DNA from: Amphiprion ocellaris
Taxonomy: Eukaryota; Chordata; Actinopteri; Pomacentridae
DNA: 64,000 nt
NCBI RefSeq assembly: GCF_022539595.1
Contig: NC_072789.1
Coordinates: 2,368,169 to 2,432,168 of the forward strand
Direction of reading: 5' to 3'
Shown in pieces: positions 1-11,341 of this stretch (positions within the stretch are counted from its first letter, which is position 1; every line of letters starts with the position of its first letter). Both the position numbers and the translations under genes were made by a program. Under the pieces are notes generated by a model that saw only the letters and a list, made by a program, of their open reading frames with translations, made no database searches and was not told the origin of the DNA.

Positions 1-280
1 TAAAGCCTTTGTATCACAATCCTCAAAAACTCAAATGTTTGTTGTCATTCCTTTGCAAGGAGCACCTGGAAGTCTGAAGGCCAAGTGAAGCCACGGTTCA
101 AACTTGAGTCTTTGGTCTTTTTGTCAAGTCAAAGTCACCATACTTGCAATTAGAGAGTGTGTTATGTTCAAGTAATGTATCTCAAGTGTACAACTCTGTT
201 GGTCTGAAGCGTATATGTTCAGACTAGGAAATATGCAAAAATGTGGATTGACAACAGCCTTCTGTAGCATGTAAATGTAC
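1..280. other. dock9 intron, left edge
   Basis: Intron after exon 17. No exon, repeat or RNA gene recognised. Confidence 0.7.
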
Positions 281-346
281 CTTTAGCAGCTGGGCGTCAT
301 CCTCATCAGAGTCCTTGAATTCAATGCAAACAGCAATGTTCCTCGC
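281..346 (-). CDS. dock9: dock9 exon 17 (DHR-1; last exon in the window)
   Basis: It encodes ARNIAVCIEFKDSDEDDAQL then LK, the first core strand of DHR-1, nearly identical to DOCK9 as remembered. Acceptor TGTTCAG, donor GTACAT. The following exon (expected to begin CIYG) is not found in positions 1-280. Confidence 0.96.
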
Positions 347-937
347 CTGAACAGGGGAGACAAAAGTAAACAGAAAAGCAGAAAATATTGGAAAAGTAAG
401 AACCATTTCCAAGATTTCTCTCTTGGGAAAGAAACAATTTTCTGGCACTTTCTCTATTGTTCCTCTCTGGGTCCATTACAGATGGCCACAAGTTTCAATA
501 AAAAGAAGAAAAATATTACAGGCAAAGATTTCAAAGCTCTCATTTAAAATAACAGAGTGTGGCGAGAGAGATGGGAAGAGAAGACAGGTTGGTTTCCTTT
601 ATGGGGCTGACCTAGTGAAAATAACAACCCTGTATTAATGCATTAATCACAAAGTGCTGTTCCATGCACGGATAATTCTATCCAGCTCTGCTGCTTGGCT
701 GAACAAGCTTCAGGCAGTTGCCAGTAGTCTTTTAGGCTAAACAGGAACACAAAATGTTGATGAAATGAGAATGCCAGCCAAATAAAAGCATTACGTCCCA
801 AAAAGGATATGGTCTATATTTTGGAAGGACATTTAATGTCGCACATAAAAGATAAACCATTGATTGTGCAAATCATGTAAACAGTGAAGCTCAAAATAAC
901 AGACTTGTGTGATATTATGCACCCTTTCTGTATGTAC
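347..937. other. dock9 intron (between exons 16 and 17)
   Basis: 591 bp of ordinary AT-rich intron. No repeat family or RNA gene recognised. Confidence 0.7.
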
Positions 938-1125
938 CTTAGCGAAAGATTTCTGCCCGTCATACTTGAGGTGTTTTGGGTAGACATAGAGGTGGTTTTT
1001 ATAGATGGTGAATGGTTGGGAGCACTTGGCAATACAAGGCACAAACTCCTCCACCTCCAGCAGAGCACTGCCTGGTCCATTTCTTTCAAAGTTCTTCACA
1101 GGGATGTAAGACGAAGTGACACAAT
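938..1125 (-). CDS. dock9: dock9 exon 16 (entering DHR-1)
   Basis: It completes Asn and encodes 62 residues, CVTSSYIPVKNFERNGPGSA to LKYDGQKSFAK. It includes EVEEFVPCIAKCSQPFTIYK and NHLYVYPKHLKYD, where the DHR-1 (C2-like, phosphoinositide-binding) domain begins. Acceptor CTGTAG, donor GTACAT. Confidence 0.97.
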
Positions 1126-1221
1126 CTACAGGCAGGAAAGGAGATGAGGGATCACAGTGTACAGTATGAAGAATATAAATAGACAGTTAGAAGTGAGTTT
1201 GTAAATATTTGGAGAGTTTAC

Positions 1222-1301
1222 TGGTTACATCCGGGGCCACGTTATCAATTGTCACATCTAAGTTCCCCAAGAGCACAGGGAGTTTGGCCATTTTCTCTGG
1301 T
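1222..1301 (-). CDS. dock9: dock9 exon 15
   Basis: It encodes (K)PEKMAKLPVLLGNLDVTIDN then VAPDVT, plus one base. I used the GTAAAC donor at 1221, not the nearer GTAACC. Only the former leaves phase 1 and restores frame with exon 16, giving DVTNCVTSSYIP. Confidence 0.94.
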
Positions 1302-1397
1302 CTGTTGGGAAAACAGGGAAAGAAACACTATATTACAAAGATGTGTCAAAACAAGTTTTAGCAAGATAGAAAAGCCAGAGAAAAAAAAAAAACATAC

Positions 1398-1520
1398 TTT
1401 CGGAAGTCAGTAAGCAGTTTGAACATGTCCTCATCTGACAGCTTGCTGCTGTCCTGCCTGCAAAGAGCTGAGAAACGTGCATTTTTGTCCAAAGTCCCTG
1501 ATGCATCTTTAAACACAGGC
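1398..1520 (-). CDS. dock9: dock9 exon 14
   Basis: It completes Arg and encodes PVFKDASGTLDKNARFSALC to FKLLTDFR, plus two bases of Lys. 'VFKD..G.LD...RFS.L.RQDS.KLS.ED..KLL' is the DOCK9/10/11 signature. Acceptor CTGCAG, donor GTATGT. Confidence 0.96.
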
Positions 1521-1921
1521 CTGCAGAGAGAGACAAAACCAGTGGGTTAGATGGAGAAGAGGGAAATGTCAGTTCTATGCCACTAATTTAAAAATGGGTG
1601 TCTCGACAGGCAGTTTTTTCTTTCAGTTTCAGCTGAGTTTGTATGCTGTAGTTTAACGCTGAATCATGATGTGGCATCACAAGATAAAAAAACAGGTCTC
1701 CTTCATTCGTAAAAGCTAAAAGTTTTTCTTCACTACAAGAAGTCATCAGCAACAGAATAGGTCTACTTACAGAAACAACAATAGCTAAGATGATTTGGAG
1801 GTGAAGTGTTAGATGAGAATATTTATACCACTCTAACGCCTGTAGTAGAAGTCTGGCTTATCTTGGTGCAATATATTGTTTTTGTTTAGTTAGCTTAGTT
1901 TAGGATAAGCTGGGTTCACAC
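1521..1921. other. dock9 intron (between exons 13 and 14)
   Basis: 401 bp with no recognisable feature beyond splice sites. Neighbouring introns 1126-1221, 1302-1397 and 2005-2095 are each under 100 bp. Confidence 0.75.
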
Positions 1922-2004
1922 CTTGCAGCCCAGGCAAATGGCATCCTGTACTGCCCCAGTCTGCTGCAAGCTGTCTTGGCATTCTTCAGCACCTTTTGAC
2001 AAAT
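1922..2004 (-). CDS. dock9: dock9 exon 13
   Basis: It encodes ICQKVLKNAKTACSRLGQYR then MPFAWAA, ending in phase 2 within an Arg codon. 'LGQYRMPFAWAAR' is nearly invariant in DOCK-D proteins. Acceptor CTGTAG, donor GTGTGA. Confidence 0.95.
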
Positions 2005-2095
2005 CTACAGAAAAAAGTGATTCATTTTACAAACTAATTATACAAGATGAGAAGCATGCTGCTATTTACATCCTCATCTCTGCTCACACATCTAC

Positions 2096-2434
2096 CTTAG
2101 CAGAGTCTGAACTCTTCATGTAGGGTTCAGTACAGTGGGTGATCCCTCCCTGTAGGACCTTCTCAATTCTGGCAACCAGGAAGATCTCTGGATGGGGGCA
2201 AGTGACTGAGAACACCCCCTGTCTGGGGTACTGGAGGGCCCCCTCTGGCAGTTCACTGGCCAGCCTGTGGGGACCATCACTGCTGCCGCCACTAATTTGC
2301 ATGTTTGGTCCGCTACCATAACCAGATGTCATTTGTCGGACCAAAGGGTGATTAAGATCCACATGGAAGTCGGCGGAGATCTTTCTACTGTTCTGGATGT
2401 CAAACAGGGACAGGACGACATAGAAAGGCTCCAC
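2096..2434 (-). CDS. dock9: dock9 exon 12 (largest exon in the window)
   Basis: It encodes 113 residues, from VEPFYVVLSLFDIQNSRKIS to EPYMKSSDSAK. Family-conserved parts are KISADFHVDLNH, GVFSVTCPHPEIFLVARIEK and TEPYMKSSDS. The middle (GYGSGPNMQISGGSS) is a variable Gly/Ser insertion. Acceptor TTAAAG, donor GTAGAT, phase 0 at both ends. Confidence 0.97.
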
Positions 2435-3144
<710 letters not shown>

Positions 3145-3285
3145 ATTGGTTGTTGGTCCCTCTTCATTCTCTGCAACACAGCCCTGCAGGTTGAACGACA
3201 GGTCGTTGCAGCTGACCAGGACTCTCTTTCCAAATTTCTCTTCAAACTGCCGCACATCTGGTTCAATGCCAGAAAAGTCCAGTTT
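3145..3285 (-). CDS. dock9: dock9 exon 11
   Basis: It encodes 47 residues, KLDFSGIEPDVRQFEEKFGK to ENEEGPTTN. 'FEEKFGKR.LV.CNDLSFNLQGCVAENEE' follows the DOCK9 pattern. Acceptor CCATAG, donor GTAGGT. Confidence 0.96.
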
Positions 3286-3427
3286 CTATGGAAACAGGAG
3301 TTGATGTCAAAAGGTTTCCACTATCCATTGCCACAACAAAAATATAAGTGAAGTCTGTGTGGTGCAACTAGACAAAATAAACAATACTCCTACAGAATGC
3401 ACAAGACTGTAGAGTTAGCTTCTTCAC

Positions 3428-3502
3428 CTGTGTGTCTGGGTCCAGAGTAAACAGCTTGAGGCGAGCTTCACTTCTCATTTTGGATTCGATATCTCTGGCA
3501 GT
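3428..3502 (-). CDS. dock9: dock9 exon 10
   Basis: It encodes 25 residues, TARDIESKMRSEARLKLFTL then DPDTQ. The 'KLF.LDPD.Q' motif is conserved in DOCK9. Acceptor TTAACAG, donor GTGAAG, phase 0 at both ends. At 75 bp it could be skipped without frameshift. Confidence 0.93.
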
Positions 3503-4571
3503 CTGTTAAAAACAAGACATAAATTGGACTGTGTACAAACAGAGAGGTGATTATTTAAAAAGAAGGGGTATGGAAACAATCATACAAATCAACAGAATTA
3601 GGAAATCCAAGAACAACATGATCAGTGCACACAACAATCTTCTTTTGCCTCCTCATTTGTGAGGTCCAGATCTAGATATGTTTTCATCATTTAATCTTTC
3701 CAAGTTATACAATACTAATGTTTAAACGACAAAAAAGAATAATTAGTTCATCATTTTTACTTGTGGGAAGATTGGCAAGTTGTAAATACATGCATTTATT
3801 AATATTATATCATATGTTTTTACAAAAAGTTGTCAAAAAATACAGTGAATAAAGATTGTACTGCTACAGAGTAAAATAAAAAACCAAGTCTCAGGTTTAC
3901 GTTAACTTATTGCAGTGCAAGCGGCTGTAGATATTATAATAATTCTATTTTAATAATTATAATATTGTGTTACTGTGAGTGAACAATGAACTATTTATAC
4001 TTTCAACAGATACAGCACACATAAAGCATTCATTTGTAGTTGTGTGATGAAGCTCAGTCCAATATTTACGCTCCTAAGTAGCTCCGTATGCATAAATCCA
4101 GGTGGGTTCATCACTGCGAAAAACTCCTCTCACATCACACAAAATCACATCAAAAATTCATACATGCAGTTGTAAATCTCTATGATGGCTAAACACAGAA
4201 TAACACAAATTGTGCTTTTACTGTAAATGTTTTCAGACTGCCACGTTACAACACTGCATTCCTGTTCAGCACAAGTGTTGGCCTTGTCTGGCCTCTACAT
4301 TTGGAGACCAAACACACTATACCAGATGTTTGCCTGGTAAGCACCGAGAGGAAAATGTGGGGACCTGGTTTCAGGAAATACAGATGTTTAGCTATTCTGC
4401 TCAAAGCAAAACTCCATTTAGAATTCAGATTGTTCCATGTGAACTCATGGGACATCCAAAGCACCTCTACAGTTTAAGGACGACATGGTAAGAGATTTAG
4501 CTTGTTGAGTGGCGAAATAAAGATGGCAAACATTGTTCTAATATGTCAGTGGAGATGGAAAAACACTCTAC
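3503..4571. other. dock9 intron (between exons 9 and 10)
   Basis: About 1.07 kb of AT-rich intron. No exon or repeat family recognised. An open frame at 4210-4491 has no family resemblance. Confidence 0.65.
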
Positions 4572-4627
4572 CTGAAAGGTGTCTTGAAAACTTCCAGAGG
4601 AAAGGTCTGTTTTTAGATGCTCCTCGT
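4572..4627 (-). CDS. dock9: dock9 exon 9 (short linker exon)
   Basis: This 56 bp exon completes an Asp codon and then encodes EEHLKTDLSSGSFQDTFQ. The sequence is poorly conserved linker, so the call rests mainly on the acceptor (TCAACAG), the donor (GTAGAG) and phase agreement on both sides. Its length is not a multiple of three, so skipping it would shift the frame. Confidence 0.8.
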
Positions 4628-4915
4628 CTGTTGAAGAGATCAACATGAGCTCTGTTAGCTGTGGCTGTTAAATAAAAGTATAATGAAGTGTTGGTCTCTG
4701 CCTTACTGTGAAACAAAGGGGAATTACAGGAACAGAGGAAAAAGGACTGATAATGAAGCTGTTGTTGTTCTGGACATTAATTATTCCATGAGGTTCAGGA
4801 AAATTGAAGAAGCTCGCAGCTGCAGAAAGCATCAAAAGGAATCAAACAAACAGATGACAACAAACACCATAAGGCAGGCAAACAGACACGTGCAAATAAT
4901 AACTGAGTTGCACAC

Positions 4916-5090
4916 CATCGTGAAGGTCTCCGTTCCTTTTCTCCTGCATGGCATGCTCAAAGCTGCTGTGGAGAATCTTGTTTAAGGTGCTGATCCACTC
5001 GTCCATCTCTGCTTCGCTGTCTGCAGCCAGCAAGAACGTGCTCTTATCCTGCATCTTCAGCTCAAAGGCAAACCGACGCACTTTGCTGTT
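4916..5090 (-). CDS. dock9: dock9 exon 8 (end of PH domain)
   Basis: It encodes 58 residues, NSKVRRFAFELKMQDKSTFL to KRNGDLHD, plus one base. It holds the last PH strand and the C-terminal PH helix (AEMDEWISTLNKIL). Acceptor TTTCAG. The donor is GTGTGC, a weaker but valid GT site, and the phase 1 end is confirmed by the next exon. Confidence 0.96.
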
Positions 5091-5210
5091 CTGAAAGACA
5101 TCAGACACAAACAATGACTGTATACAGTCCATGCTGACTCTTTTAATTGGACTTTAATTACATTCCAGGAGGCTTTAGTTTCAAATCTCCCATTATGTAG
5201 GGTCCTTTAC

Positions 5211-5345
5211 CTGGACAACTCCCATGCATGAGTCAAGAAAAATGGTTCCTTTGGGCTCCTTGGAGGTGTTCTCGTCTTTGTAGAAGTTGAGGTTGTAGGA
5301 TCCATCGCCCAGCTGAGCAAGATGGAAGTACCTCCTCTTGAAGGA
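5211..5345 (-). CDS. dock9: dock9 exon 7 (PH domain)
   Basis: It encodes 45 residues, SFKRRYFHLAQLGDGSYNLN to DSCMGVVQ: the central PH beta strands, including FKRRYF and NFYKDE..SKEPKG. Acceptor TTTTAG... CCTTTAG|TCC, donor GTAAAG, phase 0 at both ends. Confidence 0.97.
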
Positions 5346-6413
5346 CTAAAGGATGAAAATAGAGAACGTTAACATCCCAGATGGCCTCTTTCTGTCTAAA
5401 AATACTATCAACTGGAGATGGGGCATGGGAAAGCTCAGGAGTACACTGAAATTATGTCAAGCAGTGGGCTACCCAAAGCGAAGGCTAATGGGCTTTTACT
5501 ATATGCAGAGGGAATAAGATAGATGTTGGCTACTTTTGATTTTATCTTAAAATCAACTTCTACTGTTACAGTTTTACAAATTCAGATTAATAAATTATAC
5601 TGCTTGTTTAATCAAACTACTATACATGTGATTTTTAAACGTCTTTACGTCAAAACTTGTTACAGAAGGTCCTCCATATACGACAAATGGCATTTCGTTG
5701 TTACATCGGAACTGGTTACGTGGAACTAGTTGGCAAATTTTCCACACAAAATATTTCGATTTTGTTCTTGAAAAATTACAACAACAGCTAACTGATTATC
5801 AAACTAACTGCAGATTGAAGTGCAGCAGAATATTTTCTCTCCTTGGCATCACTTCCTACTTTTACTTAAGAAGCAGATCTGAGCATTTCCTTCTCCACTG
5901 GATTTTACTGCACTGTAATAGCCACATTAACACGTGGATTAGTGGATTATACTTTAAAATCACTGCATTATTGGAATTTAAATTAGACAGAAGACTATTT
6001 AACTCATCTTAGACAGGTGCATACTGTCTTTATTGTTCAATTTTCTGAAAAGAAGTGCGCTACTAAGCATAAAATGAGTGCTGTAATGATCACAGGTAAA
6101 GATCGAAAGCTACCGGGATTGATTTGGTTTGTTGCCACAAGTGAATTTCTTCCTTGGAAACTTCATCATTCATTTTTCTAAGTCTGAACAATTTGTAATA
6201 GTTATCTTATGCCAAAGACAGTGTTTTTACAGACTGATTATCACACTGTCTGGGAATTCATTCAAGAATCATTAAGGAAAAATTGCCAATCAACGTTTAT
6301 CATCAAAATCGCCAAAGTTTCTGTTGCTTTCAGCATCCAAAGCAGAGAAGAATGACAGGGGATATCTAACAGACAGATTTAATCGCAAGTAAAACTCACA
6401 CAATTGTACCCAC
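5346..6413. other. dock9 intron (between exons 6 and 7)
   Basis: About 1.07 kb. It holds a short dispersed-repeat fragment at about 5636-5735 shared with 8110-8175. Nothing else recognised. Confidence 0.65.
5636..5735. repeat. Fragment of an unclassified dispersed repeat
   Basis: It contains CGTTGTTACATCGGAACTGG and GTGGAACTAGTTGG, which recur nearly unchanged at about 8137-8176. Two such matches in one locus indicate a dispersed element, not chance. Confidence 0.6.
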
Positions 6414-6509
6414 CCGCATAGTAACGCTAATTGCACTGTTCATGTTGCCTTTGTACAGCCAGCCGTGTTTAGACACTCCTCCCTTCTGCGAGCCGAGAGA
6501 AGCTGTGTC
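6414..6509 (-). CDS. dock9: dock9 exon 6 (start of PH domain)
   Basis: It encodes 32 residues, DTASLGSQKGGVSKHGWLYK followed by GNMNSAISVTMR. The PH domain begins at about KGGVSKHGWLYKG. 'SLGSQKGG..KHGWLYKGNMNS' favours DOCK9 over DOCK10 and DOCK11. Acceptor CTCCAG, donor GTGGGT. Confidence 0.97.
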
Positions 6510-7161
6510 CTGGAGGAGGAAGAAACAAAAAACATTAAACAAAAAGCATGCAAAAAGAAGATGTTTATTATACCTATTCCTCTCCTCCATCGGTGGAAAA
6601 CCAACACACTCTCACGTACTTATAGCTACACACTTTGCTTTGAGCTTAAGAATTTGCTGACTGAACTCAAGGCAAACAGGAGGATAGTCTGTAAGGAATG
6701 CACTTCATTAAGATCAACATTAAGATCAACACGGCACTTTTTTTAATCTCAAGAGGTTTCAGTCATGATGGTAATTCCATTAAAGGTCACTGGCCTTTGG
6801 TTAAATCAATGTCTGAAGTGAGGCCATTATTGGGAAGGCATGTTCCATTAAACTGCTACAGATGTCATGAAGATATTTCAGATAAGCAGGGCAAGCCTAC
6901 ATTATGGAAGGGGCTTGAGTTTGACTTGTAAAAGAGCAATGAAAATAAAAAAAGACACAATGTTGGGCAATAAACAAAAGCAGAATTTCCTTGTTATGTT
7001 TCTATTAAAACAGGGTTTGGTATTTGAGGAACAATGGATTAGTTGCAGAATCGTTGTTAACGCTTCAAGATGTTGCAAGCTCCGTTTACTCTTATGAGCA
7101 AAGGTGGGTCATGAGAAGACTGTGAGACAAACAGGATTTCCTAAAGGACTGGGACTCGTAC
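6510..7161. other. dock9 intron (between exons 5 and 6)
   Basis: 652 bp of AT-rich intron with no recognised repeat or RNA gene. Confidence 0.7.
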
Positions 7162-7231
7162 CTCATCTTTTTCCACATCTTCATCCACCTCAAACAGGTG
7201 AGGTGCCAGTTTCTCAGGTCTCAACACCTTA
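7162..7231 (-). CDS. dock9: dock9 exon 5
   Basis: The first base completes Asn, then KVLRPEKLAPHLFEVDEDVE and KDE follow. This is the acidic strand leading into the PH domain. Acceptor TTTTAG, donor GTACGA, phase 0 out. Confidence 0.94.
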
Positions 7232-7428
7232 CTAAAACAAGAAGGAAAAGATAAGTCAGAACTGACACTTAGTTGGACGTCACATTATTCACAGTGCACA
7301 TTTCTCAAAGTGTCTACACACTTTACATGTTAAAACACAAAAACAAACAACTGCGAGAATTCATGGGCAAAATCTTAAACATACATGTAAAAATACAAGT
7401 TCAAGGTTAAATTAAGAATGTCCATGCA

Positions 7429-7613
7429 GGGCGCCCGTATTGCTCAACGCGTTAAGCAGGCGACCCATATACAGGGGCTGGTTCCCGATGCAGCGGCCCG
7501 GGTTCGATTCCCGCTCGCGGCCCTTTGCTGCATGTCTTTCCCCAACTCTTCTCCCCTGTTTCCTGTCTCTCTTTCACTGTGCCGAAAAAAGGCCAAAAAA
7601 ATAACTTCAAAAA
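7429..7613 (+). mobile_element. tRNA-derived SINE, family 1, copy 1
   Basis: The head has Pol III-like A box (ATTGCTCAACGCGTTAAGC) and B box (GGTTCGATTCCCG) sequences. A CT-rich body and an A-rich tail follow. Flanks AAGAATGTCCATG (7414-) and AAGAATGTGCATA (7614-) form an imperfect target-site duplication. Three further copies lie in this window. Confidence 0.85.
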
Positions 7614-8084
7614 AAGAATGTGCATACAACAAAAACACAATATTTCCCTAACATTTCCATGTATGAGATAAACTCAGATACCACTTCATGGACACTACCA
7701 ATATATTTCAAATGAACTGTTACAGGTATTTTTTTCCAGATGCTGCATTTATACTACCATTTGAAGTAACAATAGCATTATTCATGTTTAGCAGTTTCAA
7801 ACATTCAACCATTATTTCTGAATGTCAGTCTTGTCATTTTAAGTATTATTTTCAGTTATTTCAACAATTCCTCCATGAGTTTTTTAGCAAAAAAATGTGA
7901 ACCATTAATTTACTTAATATGTTCAACCCTTATCCATTAGCTAACAATTCAAACAGTTATTTTAATTAACAACTTTGACATTACCTACTTTCCTACTTTA
8001 TGTTCAGATAAGTATTACATTCTATGTCTATTAGTTTGAACTAACTGTGCAATAAAATGAAAATGAAGTGTCATTTTTGCTGAC

Positions 8085-8512
8085 GAGCGTGACTGCAGGG
8101 GGTCATCGGTTTACGACGTCCTTGACTTGCGTTGTTTTGTCGTTACATCGGAACTGGTTCAGTGGAACTAGTTGGTGAGTGGAGCGGACGAATACGTCGT
8201 CACGCGACATTATAAGACTGCTTTGTTTACATTTGTCGCCACATTGAATTATGTTACATTCGCTAACTTCGTTATGGCTCCCAAGAGTAAGTCAGACTTA
8301 CAGTTTACACTTTCGCCAGTATTATCCCACCAAGTTGTGTTTCAGTGTGAGCTAATGACTGTTTGTCGTTACTGTAGTTGTACAAATAAGTAAACTGATC
8401 GATATGGTGATGCGCTTAACGACTTTGTGTACATTTTCACCCGAGTTACAACTTATGGCGAAAATCGACTTACGTCACACCGTAGGAACTGAACTCTGAC
8501 CTAAGTCAAGGA
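8085..8512. repeat. Unclassified dispersed DNA element
   Basis: The left end reads GACGTCCTTGACTTGCG, and the inverse of the right end reads GATCCTTGACTTAGG, suggesting degenerate inverted ends. Internal parts recur at 5636-5735, and the right end (GGAACTGAACTCTGACCTAAG) recurs at about 38850-38882. Class unknown. Confidence 0.5.
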
Positions 8513-9442
8513 TCCTCCTCGGGTGCAACAACAACAAAAAATTATGGGCTCTAAATCTTGCTCTGAAAATCTCAACAGAGCTTTCTCTGAAGACAGAACC
8601 TAATAAAATGTGTTCATCAGAATCACGAAAGTATACTGTATGACTAAACAGTTTATTATAATTACACCAGTAAAGATTTGGGAAGCTGTATTTTAGACCA
8701 AACAATGTCCATGTGAGGAATGTGCAGATTCAAGGATTTTAGAGTCTGTAGTCCCTAAGATGTGATAGATGCTGACTGTAAAACATTTAGACAAAAAGCT
8801 AGTTTGGTACATTTCTAAATGCACGGCACCAAAGTTTGAAATCAATGAAAAACATATATAGTTATATTCCAGAATTCCATATTCCAGTATTGATTAAACT
8901 GAAGTGATGCTTCAAGCTTCTCAGGATGTAGCTGAAAAATTGCAGCTGCTTCTTTGACTGCAGCTCAAACTCCTGATGGACAGTTTGTCCTTTGACCTTT
9001 GCAAGACCCAGGCTGCTCTGGGGAACTATTTGCATAAACCCTGTCAAGGCCAAGGCCTGGGTTTGTCCAGTCCAGTGTTTTAAACATTACACACAACATC
9101 TGTGAAGTTCATTCTTGTCCTCAAAGAAAGTGGCTCGTCCAAGGACACATAATGCATTGTGGGACTTTCCTTTAGCTTTAATATCAGTCAAGAGCAGTCC
9201 CAGAATAGTCCTGCTTATCTTTGGTACACAAACATAGGAAGTCTTCTATTGTTTTTGTAGAAGAGCTAAAAGTCTTCAAGAGAGGCTTCCGTGTTTCTAA
9301 GGTTCTTGGTAAATCAATTACTGTGCTGGAAACAAAAGGCAGCATCACGGAACACAATGAGTGTAAATACCAATGTACAGCATGCCCTGGAGGGCTTCTG
9401 CAGAGAGAGAATGCACACAATACCTGATTGTGGTAGGCTGAA

Positions 9443-9612
9443 CAAACGACATTTTGTGTTTCCTTTTTGTCTCGTTTGTGTTTTTTGTCTTTTTTTGTAG
9501 TTTTGATCATAAATCATTATTCTTTTGTTGTTTTGTGTGTCATTTTTGTAATATTTTGTTTTTGTCTTTTTTGTCTGACTTTTGTCATTTTGATCATGAA
9601 GTAAAATCCTAC
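9443..9612 (-). repeat. Array fragment of the CAGGGGTGTCAAAC hAT family
   Basis: A pyrimidine-rich run of TTTTGTC, TTTTGTAAT and TTTTGTGTG units ends GATCATGAAGTAAAATC. It is the same internal array and array flank as in the hAT copies near 32.8 and 49.3 kb, without either element end. Confidence 0.7.
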
Positions 9613-9856
9613 TGGTGGAAATATGTCTCTTTTGCTGTGTTGTTCACATTTGCAAACAAAACCAAATCTCTGTCTTTACTCATTTCTTCTTATGACTTTT
9701 ATTACACCAGCACAGCTCACCAACATTTAACCAACATTTAAAACAGTGTAGATAGTCGTGGTCTTAGCTGCATGAATGCTGCGTTGCAGACTGTTAACAG
9801 ACCTGTTGGTACAAGCCTCTGGCACCTGATGGTACAACTAAATCATACACACTCAC

Positions 9857-9939
9857 TTGGGGAGCTGGCGGAAGTCTCCAGAATACTCCTCATACTTGTA
9901 GTTGACGACATGCCAGTCAGACTTGTAGGTTTTGATACA
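9857..9939 (-). CDS. dock9: dock9 exon 4
   Basis: It encodes CIKTYKSDWHVVNYKYEEYS and then GDFRQLP plus two bases of an Asn codon. 'W[HQ]VVNYKYE.YSG' is a family hallmark. Acceptor CTGCAG, donor GTGAGT after phase 2. Confidence 0.96.
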
Positions 9940-10677
9940 CTGCAGAGACAGAGAGCAGAGAGACGTGAGGGACGACTTCAGTTACACGGTACAGACACAG
10001 ACAGGTTCGGGTTTCTAAAATGAACTTAGAAAAGTGAGTGTACATTTGATTCTCATCCAAAGATCAAGGTAACAGCAATAAAACAAATTCCAACTGAATT
10101 AGTAAGACAAACATTCATCATAACATTTGTCAGGCAGTAAAAAGGTGCTGCATTTCTTTTATCTTTGGCATCAATTCAAGGCTCGCTCTGTGTTTGGTAA
10201 ATTATAAATGAAATATTCCTCTACTACATGTAATACTTTTATGTTTAAATCTTTACAGATGTAAAAGATTATATAAGTGAAGCGATTTAAAAGGATGAAC
10301 ATTAGACTTAGGGACATTGACTCACATTTCCTTTGTAATTTTACAGACTAAAAACAATGAAAATGACCACTTAGTGAATGCCACACACTATGAAGTCCAA
10401 AAAAATTGTGTTTTATTAGTTAAATAACATATTTAGGACCCTTTGAGATTGATTCTCATTCTTTTAATACTAGATAAAAAGCAAACAAGTTTCATTTTTG
10501 TAACATTTGGGTGAACTTTTCATGGTCCACAACTGTGTACTCTGTAATGTCATCCCTAAATAACAGCATTCCCTCCTTTTGTCATCATGACTTCTGGCTC
10601 CATTTCACACCAAGTTGTGGAGGTCAGGACATATAGGGTTAAGGTTCAGTTAAAAATAAAGGGAGTGGGCGCCCGTA

Positions 10678-10855
10678 TAGCTCAACAGGTTAAGCGGGCG
10701 ACCCATGTACAGGGGCTGGTTCCCAATGCAGCGGCCCGGGTTTGATTCCCGCTCGCGGCCCTTTGCTGCATGTCTTCCCCCACTCTTCTCCCCATTTCCT
10801 GTCTGTCTCTCACTACGCCTATCAAATAAAGCCAACAAAAAGGCTCACTTAAAAA
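10678..10855 (+). mobile_element. tRNA-derived SINE, family 1, copy 2 (perfect TSD)
   Basis: A box TATAGCTCAACAGG and B box GGTTTGATTCCCG, CT-rich body, A-rich tail. The flanks carry a perfect 16 bp duplication, AAAAATAAAGGGAGTG, at 10662-10677 and 10856-10871. This shows target-primed integration and suggests a fairly recent insertion. Confidence 0.92.
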
Positions 10856-11341
10856 AAAAATAAAGGGAGTGTGTGCATCTATGCTGAACTTGAAGTAGTA
10901 TTTCATTACATCAGGACAGTTCATTTCCTGAGCTTGCAGTGTCTTGCTCAGGTAAAGTCTGTATTTAGTCTTTCCTGTATTGTATGATTCTACTCATGTG
11001 AAAGAGTTCTGCCAAGTCTGCAAAGCCTTTTTCTTCTTCATTACTTTGTGCCTTGAGCTGATGAACAATAACAGTACATGCAGATTTTGTAGTATGTGTA
11101 AAAACCGTGCAATTTTAAAATGAAAAGCAACACTCCAGACTAGACTTAGACAAGAGCAGAAGCAGAGGGTTTGCAGAAAACACAGGAAACAAAAGGGGCC
11201 AGAGTTATTTCTGGGGTCTGCAGCTACCCCACCTACCTTTGAGAAATAAATCTAACCCACCACCTCTTTCCTGTATTAATATGCAATTCAGACAATTACA
11301 ATGAGATTTTTCAGATTTCCTAACATCTACTCATTCTTAGG

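Larger units (their letters stand above)
7232..9856. other. dock9 intron (between exons 4 and 5)
   Basis: 2.6 kb. Contains a tRNA-derived SINE (7429-7613), a dispersed repeat (about 8085-8512) and a tandem-array fragment (about 9443-9612). The remaining DNA is unremarkable. Confidence 0.7.

Noticed and set aside
1229..1301. Alternative end of dock9 exon 15 at the GTAACC donor
   Set aside because: It would leave phase 0 and put exon 16 out of frame. The GTAAAC donor seven bases further keeps the frame and the conserved residues.
7450..7520. Possible tRNA gene
   Set aside because: A-box- and B-box-like sequences are present, but they form the head of a SINE with a CT-rich body, A-rich tail and target duplications. 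Other copies in the window share the same body.
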